Of a DNA stretch of 64,000 nt, positions 1 through 12,162 are shown one piece after another. The stretch is taken from the NCBI GenBank assembly GCA_024752435.1, contig CP103037.1:2108001-2172000 (forward strand). Reading direction: 5' to 3'. The notes beneath the pieces are model-generated. The model was not told the DNA's origin. It did no database searches and was given only the letters and a program-made list of their open reading frames with translations. How positions within the stretch are numbered: the stretch's first letter is position 1; each line of letters opens with the position of its first letter. The DNA comes from Allantophomopsis cytisporea (taxonomy: Eukaryota; Ascomycota; Leotiomycetes; Phacidiales; Phacidiaceae). The position numbers and the translations under genes are program-made.

Positions 1-1589
1 AAATGTTTCAAGACTAGCATTCACAGCCTATCGGGTTGAAACTTCAGTCTGAACCCACGGTTCATAGCCAGAAGCAGAGCCAAAATCAACACACTCAGCT
101 CAAGCGACCGACCCAGACTTTACGTGGGCGCGGGAACTCCGTCGCTTCGCAGCAACTGAACCCCTGTCAAGCTGAACTCCGCACAAAGTTAACCGAGCCG
201 AGCAGAGCCCTCTTGAAAATTTTCGACCAGCTACACGCCTTACGACGTTAACAGCATCACAGCGATATCAACTACCAACTATCAACTATCCAATATCGAC
301 CGCAGTCTACAGCCACCAAGATGTGAATTTATGGCATGACTTTCAGGAATAGGGAAGCCGCATGAAGGCCACATCATGGTCGTAAGCCTTCAATCACAGT
401 ATATCCGATAAGTACAAACTTGTCACCAGAAGGCTTGCTCTGGTGCTCTACCAGTTTGAACTTCATCAAATCAGCTGCTTCGCTTCGTAGACCTTTCCAC
501 CCATGATGGTCGGAGCAATGAAGATCCTTGCGCAAGCTCTTCTCGCAAGTTCGTTGAGCTCGTGAGCCTTGTGGGGTGGGAAATTGGCTGCAATATGGAA
601 ATTGATGATCTAGGCCCTAAGACGCGACTAAAGTATCAGTATTGCGCAGTCTGCACGGCCCTGAAATTAATATCAAATTATCAGACAGAGGATTTTTAGG
701 GAGGTATAGCAGGAGTGGGAGAGCAAAAAAGAGACAGAAAAACCAAGCCAAACACAGCTTCGCAAGGTTTTGAATTATGGAAAAGCTTGTTGCATGGCAA
801 CCATCCCTGTACATATAAAAAATCGTAGTAGATTGGACGACAAGTGTAGAATAGAGTAGATATACATTTGAATATGCTTGAAAAGAACCCTGACGAGCTG
901 ATCGCTGGAATCCGACAATATTCACTCGCTCACTCAACCAGTGATCCATGCTCCGCCCTTGGAAATACCTCAAACATCTCCGAGGCTGGAGATGAGGCTC
1001 CTCACAACCTCCACAAGGCTCAGACGAGACGAGACCACATTTATCATTCATTCCATTTTCTCCCTCTTATCGCACCCGTTACGGCACGACTCCGAGACCC
1101 ACCCCTCGACCTCAAAGTCACATGTCCTCGCCCGAGTCAATTGTGATGAAGATCGACCTTGCAAAGACTCACTAAGCATCAAGCTTCATCATCATAAGGC
1201 AGGAGAGTGAATCAATTCGAAATCAAGTGCGAACGAACGAACGAAGAGATGAAGAGATTGTTAAGCGGTCTGATGCTCTGTTTATTGGACGGAATGAGAT
1301 CGGCAACTGAGAGCCGGCAAGAACCGTTATTGTGATTGAGTTTCTGCTCTGCTTAAACGTGTTGCTGGATGACTCTGTCAAATGATATGAAACGTAAGAT
1401 CAAATATCGGAAATTGAGTTTGAGTGCTTACATTTAAACATGTTTATCGACTTGCTTCTAGTTAGTACTTCTTTGCGTTCGACTTGAAGGACCCATTTTC
1501 TATTGGGCCTTATGCCTTAGGAAACAGCTTACGTCTTAGATTAACGAAATCAGGTATATTTATGAGTATGGATTGAAAAGTCAACGATT
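1..1589. other. Intergenic, no supported gene
   Basis: No convincing gene. The first 300 bases are CA-rich and resemble a fungal 5' untranslated region, but the ATG near 321 is followed at once by TGA. A short protein-like patch can be read on the minus strand near 395-590, broken between two frames, too weak to name. A four-copy GAAC/GAAG tract lies at 1231-1246. Confidence 0.5.
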
Positions 1590-1662
1590 GGCCGGGTAGC
1601 TCAGTTGGTAGAGCGTCTGCCTAACACGCAGAAGGTCGCGGGTTCAAGCCCCGTCTCGACTA
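1590..1662 (+). tRNA. tRNA-Val (AAC)
   Basis: A complete 73-nt cloverleaf without intron. The anticodon arm TCTGC-CTAACAC-GCAGA presents AAC, reading valine GUU (and GUC after A34-to-inosine editing). The D arm TAGCTCAGTTGGTA holds the A box, and the T arm with GGTTCAAGCC is the B box for RNA polymerase III. The acceptor stem is imperfect: G1-U72 and G6-U67 wobbles and a C3-A70 mismatch. The first T-run that could stop polymerase III is TTTTT at about 1699-1703. Confidence 0.93.
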
Positions 1663-3097
1663 CAATGTCTAAACTACATCACCAAATGTGGGCTGAACTT
1701 TTTGCATTTTTGACAAATCATCAAGTGTTATTGTCTATTTAATATAATACGACCAGACGGATTTGGAATTGGGTTTATTATACATACATACATATACCTT
1801 TAATATGCGTTTGTTGTTTTTCTCTATTTTTTATTTTGGTCTTCGTGGATATTGGAACCGAAAGTGTCTTCTCGCTTGAATAGGCATTTGAATTTCATGA
1901 CAGTATGTATCAACGCAAAGTATTTTGGTAGTTATGATATGTAGAGTATATAACCTGTAGCTGTTCAATAAAGAAGACTATGAACCTGTATCTATTTCAA
2001 GTATCGTAGATATTGAACCTTTCACCCCTAGATCATAATTCGTTGCAAAAGGGTCGGTCGTAATATGTTTATTTTATTATCCATCCTGACATATTGCTCC
2101 GATCTCTTCAGGTCCTGAACATTAATATTTTTGCTATTACAACTTACGAACACAGCTCTACCAGATTTATGTCCTGAATTCTAATCGAGTTCGGTCGCGA
2201 ATCTTAGACTCAAAAACGCTGTCGTTAGGTCTTCCATATACAGGTGACCAGATATTGTAAGGTGAGCTCCAGGGTAGAACACGTCTTCCGTCGGAAGTCT
2301 TCCAGCCTTCATGAGTCGTCTCTAAAGTCTGCCAAATCCTTCACATTATTGTATCCTCATGTTTGATGGGTTTATCTCGATCGACTGTGACATAAAGTTT
2401 CTTTGCGCTGTCAATGAGATGTAGATAACATCGATAGGGCTCTCGTCGTTGTCGAATTAAGTGGAATTGTGCATGGCTCACCAAATTGTACTCCACCGTG
2501 TTCCTGCATCGCAGTGTGCTTAGCCAACAACAATACATACTGTCATATCTGAAGCTCTCAAACATAGGAGAATTCGAATTGTGGCCTTTGAACCGCAGGA
2601 GAGAAAAAATATATAAGAATGATGATATCTCAATACTTATGATATCACGGTATTAAGAAGCGACAGCACGTCATCCACCCCAGGAATCACCGCATAAAAT
2701 TCCGGGCAATAATATTCATTCTTTGCGCATCCCATTGGCCTCCCATTTCTTATCGTCCGGCAGTTTCATGGTGACTTCCGTCTCCGCTCGCACATCATAT
2801 CGAGCGTTTTATATTGCACGACAGCCAAACGCCGTCTGTCGGCAGTGTAGAATTATATGCGGCATGTATGAGCCTCTGCTCTGATTACCTTTTGAGAACA
2901 CCTGAATAGAGATAAAGGTTACTGTTATCTTGATGTTGTGGACCCTTTAGCTGCATGTAGCACGCCTTTTGCCATTGGAGGGGTATTATGTAGTTTTTGT
3001 AGGATGGAGGTAATGATGTACATATATGTGATATCGATCATATCCTGCTGTTTTTCAAACTTCTTGGGATTTCAGTCTTGAGAGAACACAGCTTGAG
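1663..3097. other. Intergenic, upstream of MFS gene
   Basis: AT-rich stretch with no supported gene on either strand. It carries short ATACATACATATA-like simple sequence near 1780 and the promoter of the MFS gene that starts at 3098. Confidence 0.5.
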
Positions 3098-4904
3098 ATG
3101 TCGGCAAGTAATTCAGATACTGAGTTGTCGGAGAAAGGCGGCATCACCACCGTCAATGGATCTCCAAGCTTCAATAATGATGAGAGGAGTGCGTTTTTGT
3201 CGTCGTTCACGCATGAGGAGGAAAAGAAGATTATGAGAAAGGTTGATAAGAGGTTCTTGCTATTGATTGGGCTTATGTATATGATCAAGACGGTAAGTTC
3301 ATCTGATATGTATACAGTAGTCATGGCTAATATTGTAGATCGATTATTCAAATGCTTCCAATGTCAAGGTTCTTCAAGTGGGGCAGTCGCGGAATATCCT
3401 CATCGAACTTGGTATGACCGCAGACCAGTATAATTGGGTTCAGTCAATATATTTTGTAAGATGAGGAGTCCGATCGCTTGTGGGATTATAATCTAATTCA
3501 TGAATCTAAATATTCTAGATCAGTTACATCATTTTCGAAACTCCAAGCAACCTCTTGCTCAAGAAATTCACGCCGCGCATATGGCAGTCGAGGATCATGA
3601 TATCCTGGGGAATAGTTCTGGCCTGTCATGCGGCCGTGAAAAACAGACAAGGGCTTTACGCTGCCAGGTTCATATTGGGAATGTAAGAAGCTACACTTGA
3701 AACAGAGGATCAACGCTGATCCCTCAACAGGATGGAAGCAGGCATGTTTCCCGGAATCGCTGCCCAGCTTTGTTCTTGGTACCGTAGCGACGAGATGGGC
3801 AAACCTATCATGTGGATGTTCGGTCTACAGAACTGTTCTGGAATTATGGGATCTATTCTGACGTATGGAATCTCGTACTTGAATGGCAAAGGAGGATTGA
3901 GCGCATGGCAATGGTAGGTTACCGATATCTGGGAAGTGAAAATCCCTGCTGGAACAATTGCTCACCGGTTTCCAGGGTCTATCTTCTCGAAGGAATATTC
4001 ACATCACTCTTCGGCATAGTGATTTGGTTCGTCCTCCCCGACTACCCAAAATCCCCGCGCTCCCAGTCATGGCTCACACCCCGCGAACAATCATTCCTCG
4101 AAGTGCGTCTCTCAGAAAACGCACCGCTATCCGAAGACGTAGCATTTTCGAAAGCAGAGGTCGTAGACTCTCTTTGCGACCCCAAGACGTACGCTTTCAT
4201 GGCGAGCCAAGGTCTCTTGAATATCGCAGGATATGGTCTGAGCTGGTACCTGCCTACCATCACTACAAATCTCGGATTCGCGGGGTTGCCACGCAATCAA
4301 CTCCTTAACATCCCACCTGCTGCTGCATCCGTTTTGTCCATCATCTTCGCTGGCTGGTTTTTGAAGCGAGCTTATGTTACCAGACCGGTTTTCATTGCGC
4401 CGATACTGGTAGGCACGGTGATTATGTTTGCATTGCTGGTTGGACTTGATAGTCTGGCAGGCATATATGTTGCGTGCACATTAGGGATGATGTTTTATAG
4501 TGTTTATTTCATTCCTCTCTGGGCTTGTAAGTTATATCTTCCCTACAGATGCGAATTTAGGACTGATATTTTGTTAAGGGCGGTCTGCAACACTCAAAGG
4601 TACCACTGGCACCGCGTTTACTCTGGCCTTCCAGTCGTCAGTGGCCCAGGTTGGCGGTGTAATCGGACCACAGTTATTCTTGGAGAAATGGTCATATAAT
4701 GGGTATAAGAACAGCTTCGCGATCTGTCTTGCAATGGCAGTGGCGGCTTGTGTAGCAAATGTCTGGACATGGTGGCTGACAAGGAGAATTGAAAATGAGG
4801 TGCTGCTTGTTAGGAGAGAACGCATCAAGGCCGAGAAGGCAGGTGGTGTCTATTCTGGGGACGATATACGGGTATACGGCGGCGGATCTTCGACCAGTGT
4901 TTAA
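3098..4904 (+). CDS. MFS transporter, Dal5-like anion:cation symporter family
   Basis: Six exons: 3098-3292, 3339-3455, 3519-3682, 3731-3913, 3976-4526 and 4579-4904, giving 511 residues with every junction in frame. Introns are 46-65 bases with GTAAG or GTAGG donors. The product is a 12-helix plasma-membrane carrier. Family signs are an acidic cytoplasmic N-terminus ending in KVDKRFLLLI, the loop after helix 2 with NLLLKKFTPRIW, helix 4 RFILGMMEAGMFPG, the central WLTPREQSFLEVRL segment typical of allantoate and vitamin permeases, and FWAWRSATLKGTTG in the second half. The family moves small organic anions such as allantoate, ureidosuccinate, nicotinate or pantothenate; the substrate here cannot be read from sequence. 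It stands alone, with no enzyme gene within 1 kb on either side. Confidence 0.9.
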
Positions 4905-6114
4905 GCCTTTGCCGGGTCATCATCCATATGTAGATATGAATAAATGATGTGATATAGTAGTAAGCATTAAGTAAACATATCACGATACTAAAATGTCACA
5001 AGGTAGATAACTAAAGCTGCGGCACATAGTCTCACTGCGTTTGTCAAGGAGCAAGTCGTATATATGTATATGGTCAGTAATATATCTCGTATCGCTTACC
5101 GCTGTTATGATGTATGCCGGTCATACCGACTTCGGTTTTTACAATGCGAGCTTTGCGCAGCATAGAGTTACATCAGAACTATATTCTTTACTCTGCCGGT
5201 CACAGGGTCTAGAAAACAATGTTCATCGTGTACATATGCATAATAAGCGGAGAATTACCCGAGCAGTTAAGGACTAAGTATCAATATCCTATTACTGCGC
5301 CACTGTGACAAGATAGACCACGCAACAATCTGCCCATATTACCGCAGTCACTGTTTTCGGTGCGAAAAGCAAGACAAAACAAGAAGAAAATCACTTCACC
5401 GAAAAAGTGAGATCGAACCATCTCTACTGCATATGTATTAGCAAAAAATGCGGCGCAGAGGATTTACGAGCGTCAGCGAAGCCAAAAAGCCCATTCCAAC
5501 ACTCATAATTCTTTATTCGGACACTTGAATTGAATTTAGTGACATGTTGGAGGCTCATCATCACCACATCAACACACCCACACACCTTATTCATATTCCA
5601 ATCGATTACCGAGTTCTCGTCGTTACGACTTACGTGAAGGAGGAATACGGGGAGTGGCACTTGAAGTTAGGAATCTTGGCGGGGATGATCCGCATCATAA
5701 TTGATCTGTAGCTTGTCGATCTGGGGTACTTTGTAAGGATTCAGTCCCCGCTTTGTGACGTCGCTAAGCACCAACCTCCGCCGAAGTGCACTCTCCCAAC
5801 CACTTATGGTCGTGCAACAATCATAACTCGAGAAATATTTTTGTGGATACGAGAAATGGAGTGATTGCCAAGCCTTTCTCACAGGTAGACTTCCCTGAGA
5901 TATGGCCGACAGCGCCTGCCTAAATGGCTGCTTGGAAGGGTCGATGATATAAAATGATGGTGCTTCCCGTTGTAAGTAGATCATCACTAGTATCATCTTC
6001 GTCAGCATTGACATACACTCGTTGACCGTCATCATCATCATTGCCAGAACATATTATCGTCCTTGTGATATAAATTGACCACCCTACATACCTAATCTAC
6101 AAATCCAATTCAAA
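4905..6114. other. Intergenic, no supported gene
   Basis: About 1.2 kb without a supported gene. Open frames here are short and lack fungal codon character or splice context. The 3' part is the promoter of the secreted-protein gene starting at 6115; a CA-rich leader and CAAAATG start context are visible just before it. Confidence 0.5.
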
Positions 6115-6723
6115 ATGCGCACCTCATTCCTTCCAGCCGCTCTTGCGCTCCTCAGTGCCGGCGCTGCCGCCCAATACACCAACCAGTCGGCACCCTTCAA
6201 TCTTGTATTGCTGTCGGCCAACAGCACCTACAACAGCACCGTCCTCGGCGCCTGCCACGAAGGTGCCGCCATCGAAGGTCTCTGCGTCGATGGCCCTTAC
6301 GAGACTCCTACACCTACCTACACACAATTCACATTCAACGTGTCATCGGACGCAACGACGTTCAACACTACAATTGGGCAGACCGGCTATCTTGCATATG
6401 AGCTACAAGGTGGCAACTTCAACATCTCCGAGCCTTTGACGTTCAGTTACAACCCAACATCGAATGTTGTCGTGCCGGTCTTCTTCCCGCAGACTACTGG
6501 ACAGGCTCTCGCATTTGATGAGAATGAGCTGTTGAATGTTCAGGGTTATCTTGATGATACTACTAGTCCACCTACCACAACCGGGACGACTGCATACTAT
6601 CGCTGGTATGTCTGTACCACGTATTACAGCTACACATACATAACTCTTGCTTGGGTTGTTGGCAACGCTGCGCCGGAGAATCCGACTTGTGTAAAGGTCG
6701 ATGTCAAGAGGATCTATGTTTGA
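6115..6723 (+). CDS. Small secreted protein, unknown function
   Basis: Single-exon gene of 202 residues. Residues 1-19 form a clear signal peptide: a positive start, the hydrophobic stretch LPAALALLSAGAA, and a likely cut after AAA before QYTNQ. The mature part is rich in Asn, Thr, Ser and Tyr and carries about six N-glycosylation sequons (NQS, NST twice, NVS, NTT, NIS). Four cysteines, in ACHEGAAIEGLC, YVCTTY and NPTCVKV, could form two disulfides. The C-terminal block WYVCTTYYSYTYITLAW followed by VKVDVKR looks like a conserved fungal secreted family, possibly the DUF7907-type group, but I cannot confirm that. A wall or extracellular role is likely; no catalytic motif is seen. CAAAATG is a good start context. 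Confidence 0.8.
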   Translation: MRTSFLPAALALLSAGAAAQYTNQSAPFNLVLLSANSTYNSTVLGACHEGAAIEGLCVDGPYETPTPTYTQFTFNVSSDATTFNTTIGQTGYLAYELQGGNFNISEPLTFSYNPTSNVVVPVFFPQTTGQALAFDENELLNVQGYLDDTTSPPTTTGTTAYYRWYVCTTYYSYTYITLAWVVGNAAPENPTCVKVDVKRIYV

Positions 6724-7592
6724 TAGGGCCTGACGAACTGTGTTACTGCGTCTAGCGAGTATGAGTGGGTGGTAATAGCACGAGATATGGATATGATGAT
6801 TAATGCTTAATGTTTCTTTTTACAATGCAAATATTATCGAATCTGCTGGCTCAAAGTATGCTGAGGTTGAGATGTGAAAAACGTGTCTGATAGCGACCCA
6901 GGCAAAAGGATTATAATTATATGAGACGAATTTTATGACTCTTACTTTTGAAGTATGCAATTCCTCGTAATGAGGAAGTATAGATTCTATATTCACTCAC
7001 ACATCATGCATTTAGGTGTTCGCAGTTACCATAGAAAGCCTCTCTCCCCGTGTTCAATATATCGATCTATGGAATATGCATTTCGATCTGTGCATCATGG
7101 TAACCAAATGTTGCATCAAGATGTCATGCCAAAAAAGTGGCATAGTTGAGCTTCCTGATAGCTCGTCTCTTGCTATCCAAGACAAAACCGGGACCATGCC
7201 GTGCATACAGTTCATGCAGCAATGCTAGGTATCTCCTGTACTATGGCAAAACCTCGGCTTCAACGATCATTCTGCAGTGTAAAAGTGAGAGGGAGGATTT
7301 ATTTTCCTATTACTCCTGCAAGCCAACTGATCCCTACTCAGCTATTCTTAGTATTTACCCCGAAGCCCTGAACAAGCCTATGCGGAGTGTAAGCGAATGC
7401 AACAGGTCAATATGTAAGTAGTATCCTATATATTCACCACATCTATATCCCATCCCTGCAAAGTTCCAAACGTCGTCTTTTTACATCACTTCAACCAGCG
7501 ACCTCTTCACAACAGCGTTAAGGCTGGTGAGTGTTCGAAGGCAGCTATACCCGGTCTCCGCAATCCTCACAACCCAGGAACTGCCGAGTATA
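6724..7592. other. Intergenic, no supported gene
   Basis: No supported gene. Overlapping open frames between 6955 and 7421 lack a common frame, splice signals or recognisable motifs and look like chance frames. Confidence 0.45.
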
Positions 7593-7829
7593 TCATGCAT
7601 CGTTCCCCCCATCTCTTCCCGCCTTCCATCCCTCATACTTTCTATATCCGACTTTCGCCCAAAATGCCGTCTCCATTGTAGCCATAATAGCGAGAGCACC
7701 CACAACGACGAGTTTTGTGCCGCCGCTCATGCCCAGGCCTCTTGCACTAAAATTGTTTGGAAGGTTCTGATTGGTGGTGTTGTGTCTTGAGAAGTGGTGG
7801 GACGATGCTCTTGAAATGTGATAGCGCAT
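7593..7829 (-). CDS. Possible mitochondrial single-helix microprotein
   Basis: A 78-residue single-exon reading frame. Residues 1-31 are rich in Arg, Ser, His and Asn with no acidic residue, the composition of a mitochondrial targeting presequence. One hydrophobic helix follows (about residues 38-53, KLVVVGALAIMATMETAFW), then a basic and polar tail with KVGYRKYEGWKAGRDGG. The layout resembles small inner-membrane or respiratory assembly proteins, but no family is recognised. Support is the composition and compact structure only; neighbours give no functional hint and the frame could still be chance. Confidence 0.4.
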   Translation of the reverse strand: MRYHISRASSHHFSRHNTTNQNLPNNFSARGLGMSGGTKLVVVGALAIMATMETAFWAKVGYRKYEGWKAGRDGGNDA

Positions 7830-9220
7830 GTTTTCTGTAGATGGACTTTGAGAATCGTCGTATATGGTGTTGGGGTAAATATGCGTGAGATGTCTTGGAA
7901 TTTCAAGGGAAGGTGTGGCGGACTGAAGAAAATATATCTCAGGAGAGTTCTATTGATGTCTAGATGATTGAAGAGCTGTATGGCGAAGTTGCGGAAATGG
8001 AACTAGTAATTAATAGTTTAGATATGGCGTCCGTTCATCCTGTCTCACCCCATTATTGGAAACTTATGGCCTTGTGATGATATTCATAAGATCCCCTCAG
8101 TGAGAAATGTGTTGGGTATGATCTCATCCATAGCTTAATGTAAGCAGGGATGTTGAGATCCTCCGATTCCCGATATAGTGTGGAGTATGAGGCACCCTGT
8201 GGAAACGATGATCAAATTTTAATCACTTTATCATCTTGACTCGACATCTACTTCACCGAACCAACAGTATTTTAATTCTCTCTTTGACAAGTCGTTGGAT
8301 GTATAGTTAAAACTCTCTATCCGTAGGAGACCACCGATTCATTGAACATGTTGTCAGGCTTCGAACAAGGCTGTAAGATATAACCTTTGTACAAGCTGTG
8401 AACTTTTCGTTTATATTATGGAATTATAGGTAAATAGCATATGTTAGGTAACATATACAGGCAGGTAAGGTACCCCGGTGAACTGCTCATGCACGTGTGG
8501 AGGTAAATATTTTAATGAGCTGTTATGGTGGTTAACTGCCTAATATATAGGTAATCATATATGAAAAGTTATTATATGCGGTTGAGGATATAATGATTGC
8601 GTGTTTAGGTAGTTGGGGGAGTTTCTAGAGAGTAGGTTGATAGACTCATAATCATAACACGGCGAGAATTGTTCGAAGATTTGAGACGTGGTTAGAGGCT
8701 CAGTTGTGTTGCCCCACATAGATATCAATGCTACATTTGCGTCATCTCGTTCCCACTCCAAGATTAGCCTCTAGAGATCGTCTTGTGGCTTATTTACCAA
8801 ACCTTACCTTAAATCAAGCATATTGAAAGAACGTGTAATACCTAAAGCTTATTCTTATAGTTATTCAACTTTAATTCTGATGCAAAATCATCGCCTGCAG
8901 GAAGATTAGTATTCATATTGTGTTACGGAGAACTCGTGGAGATATTTCGGGCCGCACCGTTCCGATCTCTCAAAGGACTAAGTAACTTTCGCACATGTAC
9001 GTAGTATGTAGCACCAGTAACATATAGCAATTTTGCGAATCAAGGTTGTCATGCGATCTTTCCGTCTCATACGGAAACATTCCGCATAGTATTGCGTCAG
9101 TAAGTACGAAGAAGATACACCATATCAAGCATCAACAAACCTGAGCTCAACATCTCAAAACTTCGACACCATAACCTACAGCCACATGTCCATAGCTTTA
9201 CACGATACGCGATATTCAAA
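7830..9220. other. Intergenic, AT-rich
   Basis: About 1.4 kb without a supported gene. Between about 8420 and 8560 the hexamer-like word AGGTAA recurs several times amid AT-rich sequence, which may be chance or degenerate repeat. The promoter of the gene starting at 9221 is at the right end. Confidence 0.45.
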
Positions 9221-9637
9221 ATGTTTGGAAAAGCTTGTCTCGCATTCACAGCAGTAATGCAAATCCTCGGCCCCTTCCTTGCTGATTTCAATGAGACGCA
9301 CGTCAAGAATCCACGCTGGCCCCCGCATGCTAAATTCCATAACGGCCAGACCATGTCAATGGGGCTGGGATTGGGTCTGGCTACACTTTATTACACCTAC
9401 CGACCAGCGGCCAAAGCCCTCAAGGCCGATGACATCTTCACGGCCGCTCTTTTTGGGAGTCTGTATTGGATCACGGGAATTTCTGCTATTCTATATCCTG
9501 GTAGCTTGGGTACCGATCCTGAATTTGGGGAAGGATTTCCGCAGGGCTATGCATTTACCGCATTTGCGGGCATTGCTTGGTTGGGATATTGGCTTGAGTT
9601 GAGGGGTTTGAGAAGCGTGGGAGAGAAAAGAAATTAA
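9221..9637 (+). CDS. Small four-helix membrane protein (DUF6640-like)
   Basis: Single-exon gene of 138 residues. Four hydrophobic segments are visible: residues 3-22, about 45-62 (MSMGLGLGLATLYYTYRP), about 73-92 (FTAALFGSLYWITGISAIL) and about 108-128. Between helices 1 and 2 is a polar loop with FNETHVKNPRWPPHAKFHNG, in which the HVxNPxWPPHAKFHxG pattern is typical of a fungal and bacterial family I believe is DUF6640; proteins of this type are often mislabelled acetyltransferases. The histidines in that loop could bind metal or quinone, which is inference. No reaction is known to me. Start context TTCAAAATG is good. Confidence 0.75.
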   Translation: MFGKACLAFTAVMQILGPFLADFNETHVKNPRWPPHAKFHNGQTMSMGLGLGLATLYYTYRPAAKALKADDIFTAALFGSLYWITGISAILYPGSLGTDPEFGEGFPQGYAFTAFAGIAWLGYWLELRGLRSVGEKRN

Positions 9638-10448
9638 GTGCGGTGTGTGACTTGTGGTTCGTTGATTGACTATCGAACGATTTGGGATGTGTCAAAAGTG
9701 CTTGGATGGTGGCATCGTGAGGAGCCTTGCATATGGAATAAAGTGTTGGACAATTTTCATGAACAAAGTTACTTCGAGATACTGTTGAGACACGTGTACT
9801 TTCGTTAGAAGCATCGCCAAGCAATCGAATTGGGAAGCCAGGGAACCTCAAATTCTGGTCTAAATAGAAGAAAATTCTATTGAGTCAATGATGGCTTAGA
9901 GCAGATACAAATATGCACAAGGGAGATTTGATGATCCAAAGACAGATAGACAGACAGAGATAGACATCGTGAACCAAAGAGAGGAGCTAATCCCGGATAG
10001 AAGTATGATAATAAGTCACAGGATGATATCTTGAATTTCGGACATAAAGATTATGTGGCAACGGCGCCTGGAGTCGGTTAATTCGGCAGAAAGCTTATTG
10101 TGAAGTTAATATCTCCTTTGTATGTAGATCTAAGTACTGAGCGCTTACTTATCTGTAAAGTATCAAGGTTAGTAATTATAGTTTGCATCAGGTGTCTGAT
10201 CGACATCCTCGGTCCACGAATCTGGATGCCCGGACAATGCATATCTTGTTGGTAGTGTTGGTATTTGGTCAAACACAAGAAAAGAGATGTTCCACAGAGA
10301 CGTTAACTATGAGTACAAAAGTATAATAAGAGGTTTGTGTCGCAACGCGAAATTTCGACCTACTTCTGCTTGAAGTCCTAGCCACTCTGTGATTATTGCT
10401 TCTACATAACGCCCAGATTGTCCGGGTTCCAGCTTATCTACCAACACA
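9638..10448. other. Intergenic, no supported gene
   Basis: No supported gene. A short ACAGATAG-type simple repeat lies near 9938-9965. The 3' end is the leader of the nitrilase gene. Confidence 0.5.
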
Positions 10449-11654
10449 ATGGCTTCCAGTCCCTCGACTATACGCGTTGGTGTTATCCAAGCTGAGCCTG
10501 AGTGGCTGGATCTTCCGAGATCCGTTGAAAAGGTCTGCCGGCTCATCGATGAGGCTGCTACGAATGGTGCAAAGTTGTTGGCCTTCCCCGAGGTCTTCAT
10601 TCCCGGCTACCCAACATGGATATGGTGCGTAAAGGCTAAGTTTCATCTCCATCTCCAGGAATTCACATGGCATTTGAACTGCACTTGGGACGAAGCAGGA
10701 CTAGAAAGCATTTCTTATTTTAAAGCAAGCTGACCCATTTGGAGTCACAGGGCGCGACCTGTAGATATGGCACTTACTACACGTTATATCAAGAATTCGC
10801 TTCGCCGTGATTCCCCAGAAATGGATACTATTCGTGCCTGTGTCAAACGTAACAATATCACCATCAACTTGGGTTTCTCGGAAAACGACCACGACTCGCT
10901 GTATCTGGCACAGGCCACAATAGGACCAGACGGTGAGATCCAAATGTGCCGTCGAAAGTTGAAGCCGACACACATGGAGCGCACTGTTTTCGGCGACGGC
11001 TCGGGGGATAGCTTGACAAATGTCGTAAATACCCCTTGTGGGCGTGTAGGGTCTCTATGCTGCTGGGCAAGTTTTCTTTACTTAAGATCTGTGGAGTGTG
11101 TTACTGACAAAGAGAATAGGAACATCTACAACCGCTGCTCAAGTATCACACAATAACCCAGCGAGAGGCGATTCACGTTGCTGCGTGGCCACCAATTTTT
11201 GAATTTACCAATGGACCGGGCCTGTTCTCTCTCTCAAGTAACGGTCTGTGATTCACTTCCTCTCTACTTGATACGAACCCTCCCTAATTTCCCTATAGGT
11301 TGTCGTATCCTGTCCCAGACATATGCCATGGAGTCACAGACTTTCGTTCTCCACTCGACCGCCGTGCAAAGTCAGCGCGCTGTTGATATGCTTGATACTT
11401 CACAAGTTCCCCTGTTTGCCAGCGTAGGTGGCGGTAGCAGTGCTGTGTTTGGCCCAGATGGGCGCCAGTTATCGGTTGATCTGGGACCTTCCGAGGAGGG
11501 CATTGTATATGCTGACTTGGACTTTGACCATATCATCATGAATAAGGCCTTCTTAGATGTGGTAGGACATTATAGCCGACCGGATCTATTGTGGTTGGGC
11601 ACGGATAAGCAGGAGAAAAAGTGTTTGATAGAGAAGACAGCAAAGGAGTTATAA
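10449..11654 (+). CDS. Nitrilase (carbon-nitrogen hydrolase)
   Basis: Four exons: 10449-10624, 10751-11066, 11120-11243 and 11299-11654, giving 323 residues. The product is a cytosolic nitrilase-superfamily hydrolase turning an organic nitrile into acid and ammonia. The catalytic triad is intact: Glu48 in AFPEVFIPGYP, Lys130 in RRKLKPTHMER and Cys163 in LCCWEHLQPLLKY, the last joined across intron 2. Length matches fungal aliphatic or arylacetonitrilases. Intron 1 is long (126 bases, GTGCGT donor). Intron 2 (11067-11119) begins GCAAGT, a GC-AG intron with otherwise perfect donor context; no GT site nearby restores CWEH. Intron 3 is 55 bases. Natural substrate (plant nitriles, cyanide-derived compounds) cannot be told from sequence. 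Confidence 0.93.
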
Positions 11655-12162
11655 ATTGCTGTATAGGAATGGTTATAAATGCGGGAACAATGATAAAGTC
11701 TTGGGAGTTTACGCACCCGGCCGAAGTTTAGTGGGAATCCATGCGATGTACCTTGCGATACGCTGAATTTCTATTACAAAGCTTTTCTAACTGAAATTCT
11801 AAAAACTCCAGTCGACAAGACATATTACACGAATGTTCAAATCACAAAAAAAGATAACAATGAGAACAATGTTGAAGTAAAAAATCTTATCAAAATATCA
11901 GCCATTGATGAAGGTATTCAAGACTGAGAGAATTGTGAGTATGATTGGTCACTTCTGTGACATGTCTAGTTGGAAGCTTGTTCAGATCGTGGTCGCTATT
12001 GGCTACTTCCACAGCAAACGACCACAACGCCCCAAATGCTGCATACATGTACAGATTTGCTTAATATAAACATATGCTAATCACCTATAAAGTATCGTGC
12101 TTGTTCAACGTGCTTCCGTCTCCACAAGAATCCTAATAACAGATTAAAGGACGAGATTCATC
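11655..12162. other. Intergenic between nitrilase and AdaA-like gene
   Basis: About 500 bases holding the nitrilase 3' end and the promoter of the AdaA-like gene; nothing else recognisable. Confidence 0.5.

Noticed and set aside
617..1210. Overlapping frames of 89-144 codons on both strands
   Set aside because: Mutually overlapping, no domain, unusual composition, no splice or start context.
5424..6041. Two minus-strand frames upstream of the secreted-protein gene
   Set aside because: Low-complexity starts and no motif; they lie in the promoter region.
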